64,000 bases of DNA from assembly GCA_016195565.1 (NCBI GenBank), contig JACPZK010000004.1, positions 68,003-132,002 of the forward strand, read 5' to 3'. The notes under the pieces are model-generated. The model was not told where the DNA came from. It saw only the letters and a program-made list of their open reading frames with translations, and did no database searches. This stretch comes from Nitrospirota bacterium (lineage in GTDB: Bacteria > Nitrospirota > Thermodesulfovibrionia > Thermodesulfovibrionales > UBA1546). Both the position numbers and the translations under genes were made by a program. This document shows, piece by piece, positions 26,872-37,019 of this stretch. Positions within the stretch are counted from its first letter, which is position 1, and each line of letters starts with the position of its first letter.

Positions 26872-26979
26872 TGATTATGATAACATGTCCCTCTTCTGCA
26901 TTTCCTTTCTTTAAAATCCGAAGCGTCCAATTTAATTTTCATTCCCTTATGCTCTATTGTTGTCCCCACTGTAATTATT

Positions 26980-27558
26980 TTATTTAAGTCTTCCCTCTGC
27001 TGCCTTCCAGTCAATGTTCTTAAAGAACGCCTCTATATAGTCAGCCCTCTTAAGTCCGTAATCAAGCATGAATGCATGCTCGAAAACATCCATGATGAGA
27101 ATTAGACTGCATCCTGCGGGATGGGATACATCGTGCTCGTTTATCCAGAAATTAATCAGCCTTCCGCTCTGGCTGTCGTGATAGAGAGCAGCCCATCCGA
27201 TGCCTCTCATCGTTCCTGTTCCCCTGAAATCTTTTTCCCACGCCTCATAACTGCCGAAGCCCTCTGCGAGTTTCTTTGCAAGCTTACCGCCTTTGTCAAT
27301 TCCACCCTTCCCTCCGAGGTTCTCGAAGTAATACTCGTGAAGCCTCATTCCGTTAAACTCCCAGCCAAGCCTCCTTTTGAGTTCTGCAAATTCAGGGGCG
27401 CCGGTTTTCCCGTCCTTCAGCATCTGGTCAAGCGTATCCAGCACTTTATTGGTGTTAGTAACATACCCCTGATAGAGCGTGAAATGATTCTTTAGCAATG
27501 TCTCGCTGAACCCCTCCATCCCTATGAGTTTTGAATAGTCCTTTGCTGCGTATGGCAT
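26980..27558 (-). CDS. Superoxide dismutase, Fe/Mn family (divergent)
   Basis: A 192-residue enzyme converting superoxide to oxygen and peroxide. Metal ligands are visible: His in LLKNHFTLYQGYV, His in MRLHEYYFENLGG, and Asp and His in IMDVFEHAFMLDYG. Second-shell residues differ from classic SODs (LYQGY replaces HHQ.Y; Phe replaces Trp and Tyr in the VFEHAF stretch), as in a deep-branching group found in anaerobes. Presence suggests defence against traces of oxygen. It starts six bases after the hemE stop in the same direction, so the two may be cotranscribed. Confidence 0.88.
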   Translation of the reverse strand: MPYAAKDYSKLIGMEGFSETLLKNHFTLYQGYVTNTNKVLDTLDQMLKDGKTGAPEFAELKRRLGWEFNGMRLHEYYFENLGGKGGIDKGGKLAKKLAEGFGSYEAWEKDFRGTGTMRGIGWAALYHDSQSGRLINFWINEHDVSHPAGCSLILIMDVFEHAFMLDYGLKRADYIEAFFKNIDWKAAEGRLK

Positions 27559-27563
27559 AACCG

Positions 27564-28601
27564 TTACCTCCTTTTGCTGTACTTATGCACAGCTTCTACG
27601 GCCGCAATGGCATTCTTTACAGGCGTCTCCGGAAGTATCCCATGCCCGAGATTGAATATATGCCCTTTTGCGCTTTTCCCCTTTAATAATATGTCCTGAA
27701 CTTTCTTCCCAATCTCTTCTTCCGGTAAAAAAAGCGCGCACGGGTCTATGTTGCCCTGAACAGCCACTTTTTTGCCGAGCCTCTTTATCGCATCAGCAAT
27801 ATCAATCCTCCAATCAATGCCTATAACATCAGCGCCAGATTTTTTCACCTCTTTAATAATTCCGGCGCAGTTATTCGCAAAATAGATTACAGGCGTTTCA
27901 GGATGCTGCTTCTTGAGGCTGGTTACAATCTTTTTCACGTATGGAAGTTCAAATTCTTTATAGTCGTCAGGCGCAAGTATGCCTGCCCATGAGTCAAATA
28001 TCTGGACCGCCTGAGCGCCTGCAATTATCTGGCTTGAAAGGTATGAGATAACTGTCTTTGTCAGTTTTTTCATCAGATAATCAAATACTGCCCTGCTCTG
28101 AAACATCATCTTTTTTGTATTTAGAAAGTTCTTTGAGCTTCCGCCTTCAATCATGTATGTGGCAAGCGTAAATGGAGCCCCGGAAAATCCGATGAGAGGG
28201 ACTTTTTTCTCAAGCTCTTTCCTCAGAATCTTTATCGTATCCAGAACAAATGGCATTGAATCTTCAGTGTCCGGCACTACAAGCCTGTCAACAGCGGATT
28301 TAGTCCTGACTGGTTCGCTCAAAACAGGCCCCTTTTTTTCCGAGAATTCAAGGTGCATCCCCATTGCCTCAACAGGGATGAGTATGTCCGAAAAAAGTAT
28401 TGCTGCATCAACGCCTAATATGTCAACGGGCTGAAGAGTTACCTTTGCGGCAAGTTCAGGGGTTTTGCAGAGAGTAAGAAAATCAACCTGCTCCCTTACG
28501 GCCTGATATTCGGGAAGGTATCTGCCTGCCTGACGCATAAACCAGACCGGAGTGTAATCCACCTCTTCACCCCTGCACGCTTTAAGAAATGTATCGTTCA
28601 T
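27564..28601 (-). CDS. hemE: Uroporphyrinogen decarboxylase
   Basis: Decarboxylates uroporphyrinogen III to coproporphyrinogen III. 345 residues with PVWFMRQAGRYLPEYQAVR (residues 18-36), which includes the substrate-binding Arg, ILFSDILIPVEAMG (catalytic Asp), GFSGAPFTLATYMIEGG and FDSWAG. Start at MNDTFLKACR. It follows the restriction endonuclease gene with a 13-base gap; the pair ahbD/hemE seems to have been split by the restriction-modification genes. Confidence 0.97.
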   Translation of the reverse strand: MNDTFLKACRGEEVDYTPVWFMRQAGRYLPEYQAVREQVDFLTLCKTPELAAKVTLQPVDILGVDAAILFSDILIPVEAMGMHLEFSEKKGPVLSEPVRTKSAVDRLVVPDTEDSMPFVLDTIKILRKELEKKVPLIGFSGAPFTLATYMIEGGSSKNFLNTKKMMFQSRAVFDYLMKKLTKTVISYLSSQIIAGAQAVQIFDSWAGILAPDDYKEFELPYVKKIVTSLKKQHPETPVIYFANNCAGIIKEVKKSGADVIGIDWRIDIADAIKRLGKKVAVQGNIDPCALFLPEEEIGKKVQDILLKGKSAKGHIFNLGHGILPETPVKNAIAAVEAVHKYSKRR

Positions 28602-28614
28602 TAATCCTCCGCTA

Positions 28615-29259
28615 TCATTTAGGATAAATCATTTGGACTAATTCTTTATAAAATTTGGGTAGAAAAGTTCTCATATTCATATTAGGTTTTTTTGCTGAAA
28701 AAGCCACATCGCGACCTTTTACACAATAAATTCCCAATAGTTCATTTCTTTCAGGAAAGCCACAATAAAGCACGAAATTTGTAGTATCAATACCAACAGT
28801 AGATTGATTTATTGTCAGTTGAAATTCTTTGCTCCGAGAACCTTTTATTTCCAATCTGCTATTGTCCGAGACGCGCTTTAAATCATTAGACCCCTCTCCT
28901 TTAATAAAATAAATACCATTTTGAAGATATGCTTCTACACAAACGGCAGCAATATTAGAAATAGTTTGACCACGTAGCTTATTTTTTTGCAACTCTTTCT
29001 CCCATCCAGAGATAATCTTCTTTTGAATCTTTTCATCACGGAGAAACGCAAGTATTTTAGAGCATTTCTCCTCACTTTGAGATTTGTTTAGTTCATCTAT
29101 AATTCGCTCAAAAAGGGTTTTGCCCGGAGAAACAGCTTTTAATTTTATGCTCTGAATAAAAACATCAAGAAATCTACCGATAAATTGAATATCTGAAAAA
29201 GCACTTGTGATTCCGTTTATTAATTCTTGTTGCTCTTCTTCTTTTAGGATTTTTGGCAT
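28615..29259 (-). CDS. Putative type II restriction endonuclease
   Basis: A 214-residue protein without close family recognition. A PD-(D/E)xK-like core is suggested by RLEIKGSRSKEFQLTI (Glu137, Lys139) with an acidic residue in AYLQNGIYF (Glu109 upstream). Its start overlaps the end of the adjacent DNA methyltransferase gene by 16 bases, the standard arrangement of a type II restriction-modification pair. Recognition site unknown. Function is inferred from the pairing and the motif; it could instead be a control protein. Confidence 0.65.
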   Translation of the reverse strand: MPKILKEEEQQELINGITSAFSDIQFIGRFLDVFIQSIKLKAVSPGKTLFERIIDELNKSQSEEKCSKILAFLRDEKIQKKIISGWEKELQKNKLRGQTISNIAAVCVEAYLQNGIYFIKGEGSNDLKRVSDNSRLEIKGSRSKEFQLTINQSTVGIDTTNFVLYCGFPERNELLGIYCVKGRDVAFSAKKPNMNMRTFLPKFYKELVQMIYPK

Positions 29260-30230
29260 TTTTCCCTCCTTAATTTCCTTTGCGCTTCTAATAAATAATT
29301 TTCATCGATTTCAAATCCAACAAATAATACATTTAATCTATACGCAGCGATAGCGGCGTTGCCGATACCTAAGAATGGGTCCATAGCAAGCCTGATTTTA
29401 TTTATTCCGTGAAGTTTATAGCAAAATTCAACCAATTCAATAGGAAAAGTCGCTGGATGCGGACGCTCGGCATCTCCGTTTTGTATTGTCTTATATGGAA
29501 TAAACCAAGTATTTCCACGGCAACGGATATCGTCTCCAGCCGTCTGCCAACGTACAACATTCGATTTATCGGAATATGGTACGCCAATGGCCTTTCTGTC
29601 CAATTCCACATCGCCATTCTTCGTTAAATGAAATATAAACTCATGACAGTCATTTAGAAAACGTTTACTATTAATCGGTTTATAATGACCAAGGGATTCT
29701 ACTGCACCGTTTTTTCCTACCGAAATAGATTTGATCCAATGAATGGTGTTTTGTAAACAAAAAAGCTCTCTTAGGGTAAATAAAACCTCATAAGGAACCC
29801 ATGGATCAGACGGTTTTCCGCCAAGGTTTAAAAATAGAGAGCCCTTATCCGATAAAATACGTTTCAAAGCGAAGCCCCAATTGTAAATCCAGTTAAGGTA
29901 ATTTTTCCGAGGTATTTTGTCATCATAAGAATTATACTTTACTCCAAGATTATAAGGGGGCGATGTGACGACAATATCTACGCAGCCTCTATCCATCATT
30001 TTCATTCCAGTTAAACAATCTTCCAAGTATAGATGAATTCTTTCTTGCTTATTTTCAAACAATAATCGTTTTCCCTTCTTTTGTGTTTCTGTTGAAAAAG
30101 TGGCAATGGATTCCCCAATTGAATCCGGAAAAACAGCAGTTGTCCTTCCTACAGTCTTTAAGCGGGAATTCCGAAAGTTGATTGCTTTTGTTGCTTTCAC
30201 TTTTTTTACGAAAGAACCTCTTTTTTTCAT
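29244..30230 (-). CDS. Site-specific DNA methyltransferase (beta class)
   Basis: A 328-residue methyltransferase. Catalytic motif IV is TSPPYN at residues 89-94 and the SAM-binding motif I ([16 protein letters not shown]) comes later, so the order is beta-class; the TSPPY form points to N4-cytosine or N6-adenine methylation. The N-terminal 60 residues are basic ([22 protein letters not shown]). It overlaps the ahbD stop by four bases. Target sequence unknown; the partner endonuclease overlaps its end. Confidence 0.85.
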   Translation of the reverse strand: MKKRGSFVKKVKATKAINFRNSRLKTVGRTTAVFPDSIGESIATFSTETQKKGKRLLFENKQERIHLYLEDCLTGMKMMDRGCVDIVVTSPPYNLGVKYNSYDDKIPRKNYLNWIYNWGFALKRILSDKGSLFLNLGGKPSDPWVPYEVLFTLRELFCLQNTIHWIKSISVGKNGAVESLGHYKPINSKRFLNDCHEFIFHLTKNGDVELDRKAIGVPYSDKSNVVRWQTAGDDIRCRGNTWFIPYKTIQNGDAERPHPATFPIELVEFCYKLHGINKIRLAMDPFLGIGNAAIAAYRLNVLFVGFEIDENYLLEAQRKLRREKCQKS

Positions 30231-31309
30231 TTATTCCCCTGAACGATTTTCTTTTTCATCTTAATAGGCACGTATCCGCAGAACGGCTCCTCTTCAAGAT
30301 AATCGCCGTGTATTGAATAGGACCTTGCCCTGCAGCCTCCGCAGACGTTTATATACTCGCATGAACCGCACCTGCCTTTATATTTCTTGAAATCGCGAAG
30401 CTCTTTGAAAAGCCCTGAATTTTCCCATATATCTTTAAACGACTGCTGCCTTATATTCCCGGCAGGCTTCGGGAAATAACTGCATGGAAGCACATTGCCG
30501 TCCACATCAATCAAACATATAAGCTGTCCTGCAATGCAGCCTTTTGCGCCGCCTGTGGAAAACTTCAAAGTCCTTTTTTCAAACTTAGCGCCTTCCTCTT
30601 TTGATTTTTGCAAAACCACCCTGTAATAGTGAGGCGCGCATGTCGGCCTTACAAGCATATCCTTTTCATCTTTCTCCATCTGATAATGCCATTCAAGAAT
30701 CTCTTCGTAGGCCTCTTTGGAAATGAGTTCGCTCATTATCTCCTCGCCCCTTCCCGTGGGCACTATCATGAACATATACCATGCAGTTGCGCCGAGTTCT
30801 TTTGCAAGTTTATATACCTTGGGTATTTCTTCCTGATTTCTCTTTGAGAAAGAGGAATTGACGATAAATTCTATCCCGTGCTTCTTAAAAAGCCTTGCAG
30901 CATTTATCGTCCCTGCAAACGCACCCTTCTGATTTCTGAAGTCATCATGCACCTTTTCATCAGAGCCGTCAATACTTATAGAGACTATTTTAATTCCTGA
31001 ACTCTTTATCTTTTCGCAGGACTCATCGGTAACCAGCGTGCCGTTTGTGGCAAGGCACATTCTCAGCCCTTTTTCTGTGCCGTATTTGGCGATCTCAAAG
31101 ACATCTTCCCTTACCAGCGGTTCGCCGCCTGAAAGAACAACAACGGGCTTTGCATAGCTTACAATGTCATCTATTATCCTGAAAGCCTCTGAGAGAGGAA
31201 AATCAGGATGCCCTTTTATCTCCATCTCTGACGATGAGCGGCAGTGCACACAACGCAGGTTGCATCTACGAGTTATTTCCCATGCTATCCACTTAGGCGC
31301 AAATTCCAT
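30227..31309 (-). CDS. ahbD: Radical SAM heme synthase AhbD-like (Fe-coproporphyrin III to heme b)
   Basis: A 360-residue radical SAM/SPASM protein. Radical SAM cluster motif [10 protein letters not shown] at residues 14-23 and C-terminal SPASM ligands ([14 protein letters not shown]... [15 protein letters not shown]... FCGY). The [10 protein letters not shown] segment, rich in residues seen in AhbD/NirJ proteins, supports the alternative heme pathway that uses siroheme-derived Fe-coproporphyrin. Its stop overlaps the methyltransferase start. Whether it works with HemE-derived product or with siroheme products cannot be decided; AhbABC are not in the window. Confidence 0.8.
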   Translation of the reverse strand: MEFAPKWIAWEITRRCNLRCVHCRSSSEMEIKGHPDFPLSEAFRIIDDIVSYAKPVVVLSGGEPLVREDVFEIAKYGTEKGLRMCLATNGTLVTDESCEKIKSSGIKIVSISIDGSDEKVHDDFRNQKGAFAGTINAARLFKKHGIEFIVNSSFSKRNQEEIPKVYKLAKELGATAWYMFMIVPTGRGEEIMSELISKEAYEEILEWHYQMEKDEKDMLVRPTCAPHYYRVVLQKSKEEGAKFEKRTLKFSTGGAKGCIAGQLICLIDVDGNVLPCSYFPKPAGNIRQQSFKDIWENSGLFKELRDFKKYKGRCGSCEYINVCGGCRARSYSIHGDYLEEEPFCGYVPIKMKKKIVQGNK

Positions 31310-31483
31310 AGATGATTATTATACCTTTTCTGTATTCTGAAATGTAATTGCTACCAGATTCTCAACCAGATTTTGATTAAAATGGCGAAGGATTATGTTT
31401 TTAGGTTTTTGTAGAAACAGGCACTGGCACTGTTATTCTTAAAACTTGACCCTATGTTTTTCTTCCCTAACGGAATAACGCGC

Positions 31484-31696
31484 CTAAATTTTCTTTTTGC
31501 GTTTGCTTTTTATTTCCGACATAATATCTTGAACGCTCAGCCCTTTCAACCATCTCTCTCTCTCTTTAGTATAATCACCGGCTCCCGTTTCAAATTGCTG
31601 AAGGAAGCGAACCAAGCCTAAAGGACCTAAAGCCTTAGCTACCGCCTCCAGACCTACTTTTCTTAAAACCACGGGACTTATTGTTTGTGTGCTCAT
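31484..31696 (-). CDS. Small protein behind PIN toxin, putative antitoxin
   Basis: Seventy residues ([34 protein letters not shown]... KSKRKKKI). A Gly-rich N-terminal helix pair and a basic Lys/Arg tail. It starts within the last four bases of the PIN-domain gene, so translation is coupled, with the toxin encoded first. Antitoxin role is inferred from the pairing. The preceding 174 bases up to ahbD hold no gene. Confidence 0.6.
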   Translation of the reverse strand: MSTQTISPVVLRKVGLEAVAKALGPLGLVRFLQQFETGAGDYTKERERWLKGLSVQDIMSEIKSKRKKKI

Positions 31697-32145
31697 CTAA
31701 TTACCTCCGCCACCCATTCAAGTGGGTTTCTTATTTCTATTTTTAAATTACTTCTGCGCTGAGCCGCCTTGCTTAATAAGCCGTCATCCGTTGTAAGCAA
31801 AACATCTGCATCGCCTTTCTCAGCGCAAGCGATGTGCAGAGCATCAAATGTCTTAAATCCTAATTTTTCAAGTTTTAAAGCTCTAAATTCAAGACCTCTA
31901 TCAACGGCAATGTATGACTGATGCATTGATGCAAGAATGCTGACTTTAAGCTTTTTCTCGCTATCAGGCATTTTGGATATTTCTATGTCTATAGCTTCGC
32001 TGCCAATCACATTCCAATTCAAAGTCTGACTATAATTTAATATAGACAGGACTGCCTCTGATTCAAGATGTATCCTGGCCTGTGTTTGATCATCAAATGG
32101 GCGATTTAAACAACACACATCAAGATAAATCCTTAGTTTTTTCAT
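31693..32145 (-). CDS. PIN-domain ribonuclease, VapC-type toxin
   Basis: A 150-residue PIN domain. Acidic residues of the active site are in place: IYLDVCCLN (Asp9), SEAVLSILN and [25 protein letters not shown] (two acidic groups in the last third). PIN toxins cut tRNA or rRNA. It is encoded upstream of its likely antitoxin with a four-base overlap, the reverse of the vapBC order. Confidence 0.82.
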   Translation of the reverse strand: MKKLRIYLDVCCLNRPFDDQTQARIHLESEAVLSILNYSQTLNWNVIGSEAIDIEISKMPDSEKKLKVSILASMHQSYIAVDRGLEFRALKLEKLGFKTFDALHIACAEKGDADVLLTTDDGLLSKAAQRRSNLKIEIRNPLEWVAEVIR

Positions 32146-32194
32146 ACGATAAATTATACCAGATACTATTGAAAAAGAAACAATTCATATCTTA

Positions 32195-32350
32195 CGAAGA
32201 TGAGCGCTGACTCTGCTTTCCGCATAAAATCTGTAAAGCGTCCCTCAGATATCTCATTCCCTAAGAAATTAGGCGCTGACCCTGCTTATTCCACTAAAAT
32301 GTATTTTTTAGGTTTGACCCCAGCTCCTATTCTCTCTTTGTGCCGTTTCA
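32195..32350. repeat. Scattered remnants of a short interspersed element
   Basis: Between the PIN toxin and hflX the phrases GAGCGCTGACTCTGCTT and AGGCGCTGACCCTGCTT repeat about 67 bases apart, followed by GGTTTGACCCCAGC and GGTTTGACCCTC. These resemble the end fragments left by REP-associated elements. No coding sequence seen in the 261 bases from 32146 to 32406. Confidence 0.5.
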
Positions 32351-32406
32351 GGCAGAATTTTTTTAAATGAATTATGAAGGTTTGACCCTCATCTTCCCCC
32401 TCCTCC

Positions 32407-34044
32407 TTATTTTTCCCCTTCAAATTTCCCGTTATCCCAGATGTTTTTCTCTATTACATCAAGGAGCGGGTTAAATGTGGACTGTCTCAGGGCTGATACA
32501 TGAATTGCATTGTAGCGGAGCGCTATATTTTTAATCTCATCCTCTGCAACCTTATCTGCCTTGTTGAATACAATTATTCTCTTTTTGTCTGACAGGTTAA
32601 GTTCTCCGAGTATGTTTTCAACGGATTCCATCTGCTGTTCAAACCTCGGATTGGATATGTCCACAAGATGCAAAAGCAGGTCTGCGTCCTGAAGCTCTTC
32701 GAGTGTTGATTTAAAGGCTGTCATCAAATCTTTTGGAAGGTCTCTTATGAAGCCTACTGTATCGGTTATGATAACATCTCTTTCTTTTGGGAATCTGAGA
32801 CGCCTGCTTGCAGTGTCAAGCGTTGCAAACATCTTTTCTTCTACGAACACTTCACTTCTGGTAAGTGAGTTCAGTAGTGTTGATTTGCCTGCATTTGTGT
32901 ATCCGATGATTGAGACAATAGGAATCATTTTTTCAACCCTTCTCTGTTTTCTCTGTTTCCTTGCCTCACTCAGGGATTTAAGCTCTTTTTCGAGAAGGGT
33001 AATCCTGTCCCTTACACGCCTCCTGTCTATCTCAAGTTTCATTTCACCGGGGCCCCTTCCGCCGATTCCTCCCATCAAACGGGACATTGCCGTTCCCTTT
33101 CCTGTCAGTCTCGGCAGCCTGTATTTAAGCTGCGCAAGCTCGACCTGAACCTTTCCGTCCCTGCTGTGCGCCCTTCTTGCGAATATGTCCAATATGAGCT
33201 GTGAGCGGTCAATAACCTTGAGTTCTGTAAGTTCTCCTATTTCCTTCACCTGAGACGGATTCAGATCCTGATCAAATATCAAAAGCGTTGCGCCTTTGTT
33301 CAGGGCATTGATTATCACATCTTTGAGCTTGCCTTCACCCATAAGATACTTAGGGTTTATATCTTTGGGCCTCTGGATTACTGCATCAAGCACAAGCACA
33401 TTGCTCGAAAAAGCCAGCTCCTTCAGCTCTTCAAGCGAATCCTCCTGTTCATATTTCGTCTTCTTGGATACGCTTATGAGGATTGCCTTTTCCCTTAAAT
33501 CCTTCCGGTCAAACAGCCTTTTCCTGTCCATCTCTTCTTCAAGCGACTCTATGAAAGACATGAAATCAAGATTAAACCTGTAGAAATTTACGGGGGGTGA
33601 GACATCCACCGGCTTTTCTGAGCCGCGCGGCATAAGATGCGCAGTATAAATATTGTCAGGAAGATTATCTTTCACTCCGATTGCGGCAATAATATCAAGC
33701 CTGAGAAGGGCAAGGTCTGTGAGGTCATCCTGACTGAGCGGCTCATTCTTCAGATGGGTGTGCACCAGGCGAATGCCGCGCAGCGCGCGCCTGCCGAGCG
33801 GAAAATCTTCAAGCCCTGAAATGAAAACACCCTTTGCATCGCCGACAATGACATGGGTAATCTTTCCGTCTCTAGTTATCAGAAGGCCTATCTGTCTTCC
33901 TATCTCCGATGAAAGCTCTGTAAGGTATCTTGCCAGTTCAGGAGTTATTACTTTATCGTCTGGAACCTTCCTGCGGTAAATCCTTTCAAGCGCATGCAGG
34001 TAGTTTCCCTTAAGCCCTGATATGTTGCCGTAGAGTGATGGAAT
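32407..34044 (-). CDS. hflX: Ribosome-associated GTPase HflX
   Basis: The protein is about 545 residues if it begins at ATT (34044), which has GGAGGG (34057-34052) seven bases upstream; the frame is open and family-like from there (YGNISGLKGNYLHALERIYRRK, then IGRQIGLLITRDGKITHVIVGDAKGVF). An ATG at 34059 is in the same frame but is followed by TAA three codons later. The first internal GTG (33765) would remove the N-terminal domain. GTPase motifs: GYTNAGKSTLLNSL (G1), DTVGF (G3), NKAD (G4). It splits stalled 70S ribosomes under stress. Domain order: N-terminal HflX domain, Arg-rich coiled coil, G domain. Confidence 0.93.
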   Translation of the reverse strand: MPSLYGNISGLKGNYLHALERIYRRKVPDDKVITPELARYLTELSSEIGRQIGLLITRDGKITHVIVGDAKGVFISGLEDFPLGRRALRGIRLVHTHLKNEPLSQDDLTDLALLRLDIIAAIGVKDNLPDNIYTAHLMPRGSEKPVDVSPPVNFYRFNLDFMSFIESLEEEMDRKRLFDRKDLREKAILISVSKKTKYEQEDSLEELKELAFSSNVLVLDAVIQRPKDINPKYLMGEGKLKDVIINALNKGATLLIFDQDLNPSQVKEIGELTELKVIDRSQLILDIFARRAHSRDGKVQVELAQLKYRLPRLTGKGTAMSRLMGGIGGRGPGEMKLEIDRRRVRDRITLLEKELKSLSEARKQRKQRRVEKMIPIVSIIGYTNAGKSTLLNSLTRSEVFVEEKMFATLDTASRRLRFPKERDVIITDTVGFIRDLPKDLMTAFKSTLEELQDADLLLHLVDISNPRFEQQMESVENILGELNLSDKKRIIVFNKADKVAEDEIKNIALRYNAIHVSALRQSTFNPLLDVIEKNIWDNGKFEGEK

Positions 34045-34067
34045 TTTTTAACCCTCCATTTTTATTT

Positions 34068-37019
34068 TCACAGAGTTACATCAAACTCCATCTCGACATC
34101 TCCGAGTATAAACCTCTTTCTCAGCGCCTTAACCTTAACTGTCTCACCTTTCTTTTTATAGAATAGGTGTATTTTCATATCTTCCATACTGCCTATTGAT
34201 TCGCTATCAAGGGAAAGTATTATATCTCGGGTCTTGAGTCCTGCTTTCTCAGAAACGCTGTTTTCAGGGAATCCCTCTATCATTAGCCTGCCATCTTCCT
34301 CTTTCAGTGAGGCCATTAGCTTGGGTGAGGTAATGCCTTCCATTGATTGCGGATAGAAGATATAATCGGCAATATTCTTCTCCATATTCGCATCACTCAG
34401 AATAACCGCATACTCATAACCGTTTCTCCTGAATGTTCTTTTGGGTATGCCTGACCCGTACTGGATATGGCCTCCTCCGACGATCACAACAAACTGCCCG
34501 TTTTGCTGAAAATCCTGATTCTTCTTAAAAAATTCATCTATGGACTGTGCCATGGTCTCGTCCCAGAGTACCTGTGATTGGTAAAAGAAGTCAAAATTCC
34601 TGTCTTTTGAGTTCTGGTGCATCTTAAAGACCTTCATAAGCCTGTCTCTGTATTCATTGTCAGAAAAGTCCATCTGCTGCGGTATCTCCTTTTTTTCCTC
34701 ATCTGAAAGGGAATCGAGCCCGCTCTTTGAAACCTTATTCACAATCTCACGCCTGATATTAAGGGCAACAACAGGTATCTTCTCCTCCCTTGCAAAATCG
34801 AGTATTGGCTTGTAGAGATTGTAGTCAAACACCCATCTCTTGAAGTATTCGGATTTCTTCAGGAACTCCTTTTCGCTTATCCTGCCTGCTGCATAGTCGT
34901 CAAGCGCTCCCTGAAACGGCCGCTGAAACATCTCCATTCCGATAGCAAGCCTTTTATTCTTCGCATGCAGTCCTTTTATAACCTGAAGCTGAATATTGTG
35001 ATGTGCAAACTGGTCATGTTGTTCACCGGTATAGATTACCTTCTTGCTGGAAACGCTGTTTATAACATCATTCAATGTCTTTAAGTCAGAGACCGCAACT
35101 GCAAGCGGCTGTTCTATGAGATTCACAACAACCCCCCTTTCTGATTCATCGATCCTTTTATAAATATTTTTGCCCATGTCAAAGGCGAGTGCGCTGTATT
35201 TTCCGTAGTGAAATATCTTTCTGAATGCTGCATCAATCTCGTCCTTTGACCTGCCGTTTATAATGCCTATGACCTTCTGATGATTCAATGGATTGGTTTT
35301 CACGGTTATGCTGAAGCCTGCATCTATTGTTTCAGGCTTTCCGTAAAGCCTTTTGACAAGCGGATTGTCATTGCCGATTATGATAATGGATGATGCCTTT
35401 ATATCCGAATCCTTTATATCTTTAATTTCTTTCTGCAAGGCATCCTTTTCTTTCAGTATCTCGATAACGCCGCTGTAAAGCTCATTTTTAGAAACCGGCA
35501 ATGCTATCAAAATTTTTTCATCGCCGCTAAGCCGCGCAATCACAGGCGGGATTTCTTTATTTGAGAGCCGCCTTACTATATCATAGTCCTCATCCATCAC
35601 CATCTTTTCCGGCCCCCTGTCTACAACCATGCTGAAGCTGTTTACCTTTTTATCGACCCTGAATGAATCTTTAATTTTCATATCGCCGGCATATATTGTC
35701 ACAGGCACATCCATTACATAGACCTTTGCGCCCTGAATTATGTCGAAGCTCACCTCGAATTTAGTGCCTTTATGGACTGTCTTTATATTCTCAAAATGGA
35801 GTTCAGGAATACCCTTCTCATCAAGCCACTGCCTGAAAAACCACTGCAAATCCTTTCCATAATTCCTCTCAAGTATAGCTCTCAAATCATCCCATGATGC
35901 CTTCTGAAATGCCTTCTCTTTTATGAAATCCTTTAAAGACTTGTAAAAAACATCTTCTCCTGTCATCCTTTTGAGTATATGAAATATCATTGCTGCCTTG
36001 CCGTAGCCTATTGCCTTTGATGCGGAGTCGAACCTGCCCTTGAACTCCCCGACAGGAAATTCATTTTTTTCATTTACATAACTTCCATAATCTATCAATG
36101 ACTGCTTTCTGTACTCCCATCCTTTGCCCTTTTGTTCTTCATATAGGTGGTCTGAAAGGTAGGTTGTCAAACCTTCTGTCCAATTGCCCTTTTCATAGTC
36201 AGCATACACAAGATTGCCGAACCACTGATGGAGTATCTCATGACCGAGGGATGTCTCTACAATAAAGGGAAGCCTCACAACGTCCTGCCCGAGAAGCGTA
36301 TAAGTAGGCATTGAGTATCCTGTAGACAAAAAGTTTTCAACTACCGAAAACCTCTTGTACGGATATTTGCCGATAATGCCTTCGTAAAGCTTGAGGTATT
36401 TTTTTGTGTATTCTATATATTTTTTAGCGAGTTCAATATCCTCATGGAAGAAATAGGCAAGTATTTCAATATCGTTAAAACTATCCTTTATTATTTTATA
36501 GCGCTTTGCAGCGACAAGGTTTATGCCCTCAATAGGATACGGAAATTCAAAGATGAATTCGGCGCTGCCGTTTTTTGTGGTTTTGATAATGCTTTCCGCC
36601 TCTGATACAGCCTCGTAGCCCTCAGGAAGGGTTGTCTTAAGCCTATATCTGAACAGTCCTTCTATCTGCGGATACCACAGACCTGTCAGCGATATCCCCT
36701 TTTCTCCGATCATATTATTGTTATCCCTGAATACCCCTTCATATCTTATTGCGACAATGCCTTTATCAGTTCCGGAGGTTTTCAATATTCCTTTCCGGAT
36801 ATCGAATGGGATGCGCTGTTTATTTAGGCTTACATCAAGAATCTTAAGCTGTCCTGTATTAACAGTTATATCCTTTGAGCGGGCATTAATCCTCGCAACG
36901 CCTGTTATCTTCGCATTTTGAATATCAAAGGAAACATCCAGATGATACTCAGGCAGTTCAGCTGCAGATGTAAAGGCAGGTAGAAATAAAAGCATGCTTA
37001 TTAAAAATCTTCCGAACAT
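34068..37019 (-). CDS. Fusion of M1 metallopeptidase, ChaN-like heme-binding domain and PDZ domain
   Basis: A 983-residue secreted protein with signal peptide (residues 1-19). Residues about 20-480 are an M1-family aminopeptidase fold: HEILH (260-264) with the third ligand Glu 17 residues later in GNWTEGLTTY, one shorter than the usual 18, so binding geometry may differ. Residues about 640-880 match ChaN (IYTGEQHDQFAHH, GMEMFQRPFQ, FVVIVGGGHIQYGSG), a heme-binding periplasmic domain. The end is a PDZ domain (GFPENSVSEKAGLKTRDIILSLD). I know no standard family with this combination; it may process or sense periplasmic proteins. Confidence 0.85.
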   Translation of the reverse strand: MFGRFLISMLLFLPAFTSAAELPEYHLDVSFDIQNAKITGVARINARSKDITVNTGQLKILDVSLNKQRIPFDIRKGILKTSGTDKGIVAIRYEGVFRDNNNMIGEKGISLTGLWYPQIEGLFRYRLKTTLPEGYEAVSEAESIIKTTKNGSAEFIFEFPYPIEGINLVAAKRYKIIKDSFNDIEILAYFFHEDIELAKKYIEYTKKYLKLYEGIIGKYPYKRFSVVENFLSTGYSMPTYTLLGQDVVRLPFIVETSLGHEILHQWFGNLVYADYEKGNWTEGLTTYLSDHLYEEQKGKGWEYRKQSLIDYGSYVNEKNEFPVGEFKGRFDSASKAIGYGKAAMIFHILKRMTGEDVFYKSLKDFIKEKAFQKASWDDLRAILERNYGKDLQWFFRQWLDEKGIPELHFENIKTVHKGTKFEVSFDIIQGAKVYVMDVPVTIYAGDMKIKDSFRVDKKVNSFSMVVDRGPEKMVMDEDYDIVRRLSNKEIPPVIARLSGDEKILIALPVSKNELYSGVIEILKEKDALQKEIKDIKDSDIKASSIIIIGNDNPLVKRLYGKPETIDAGFSITVKTNPLNHQKVIGIINGRSKDEIDAAFRKIFHYGKYSALAFDMGKNIYKRIDESERGVVVNLIEQPLAVAVSDLKTLNDVINSVSSKKVIYTGEQHDQFAHHNIQLQVIKGLHAKNKRLAIGMEMFQRPFQGALDDYAAGRISEKEFLKKSEYFKRWVFDYNLYKPILDFAREEKIPVVALNIRREIVNKVSKSGLDSLSDEEKKEIPQQMDFSDNEYRDRLMKVFKMHQNSKDRNFDFFYQSQVLWDETMAQSIDEFFKKNQDFQQNGQFVVIVGGGHIQYGSGIPKRTFRRNGYEYAVILSDANMEKNIADYIFYPQSMEGITSPKLMASLKEEDGRLMIEGFPENSVSEKAGLKTRDIILSLDSESIGSMEDMKIHLFYKKKGETVKVKALRKRFILGDVEMEFDVTL

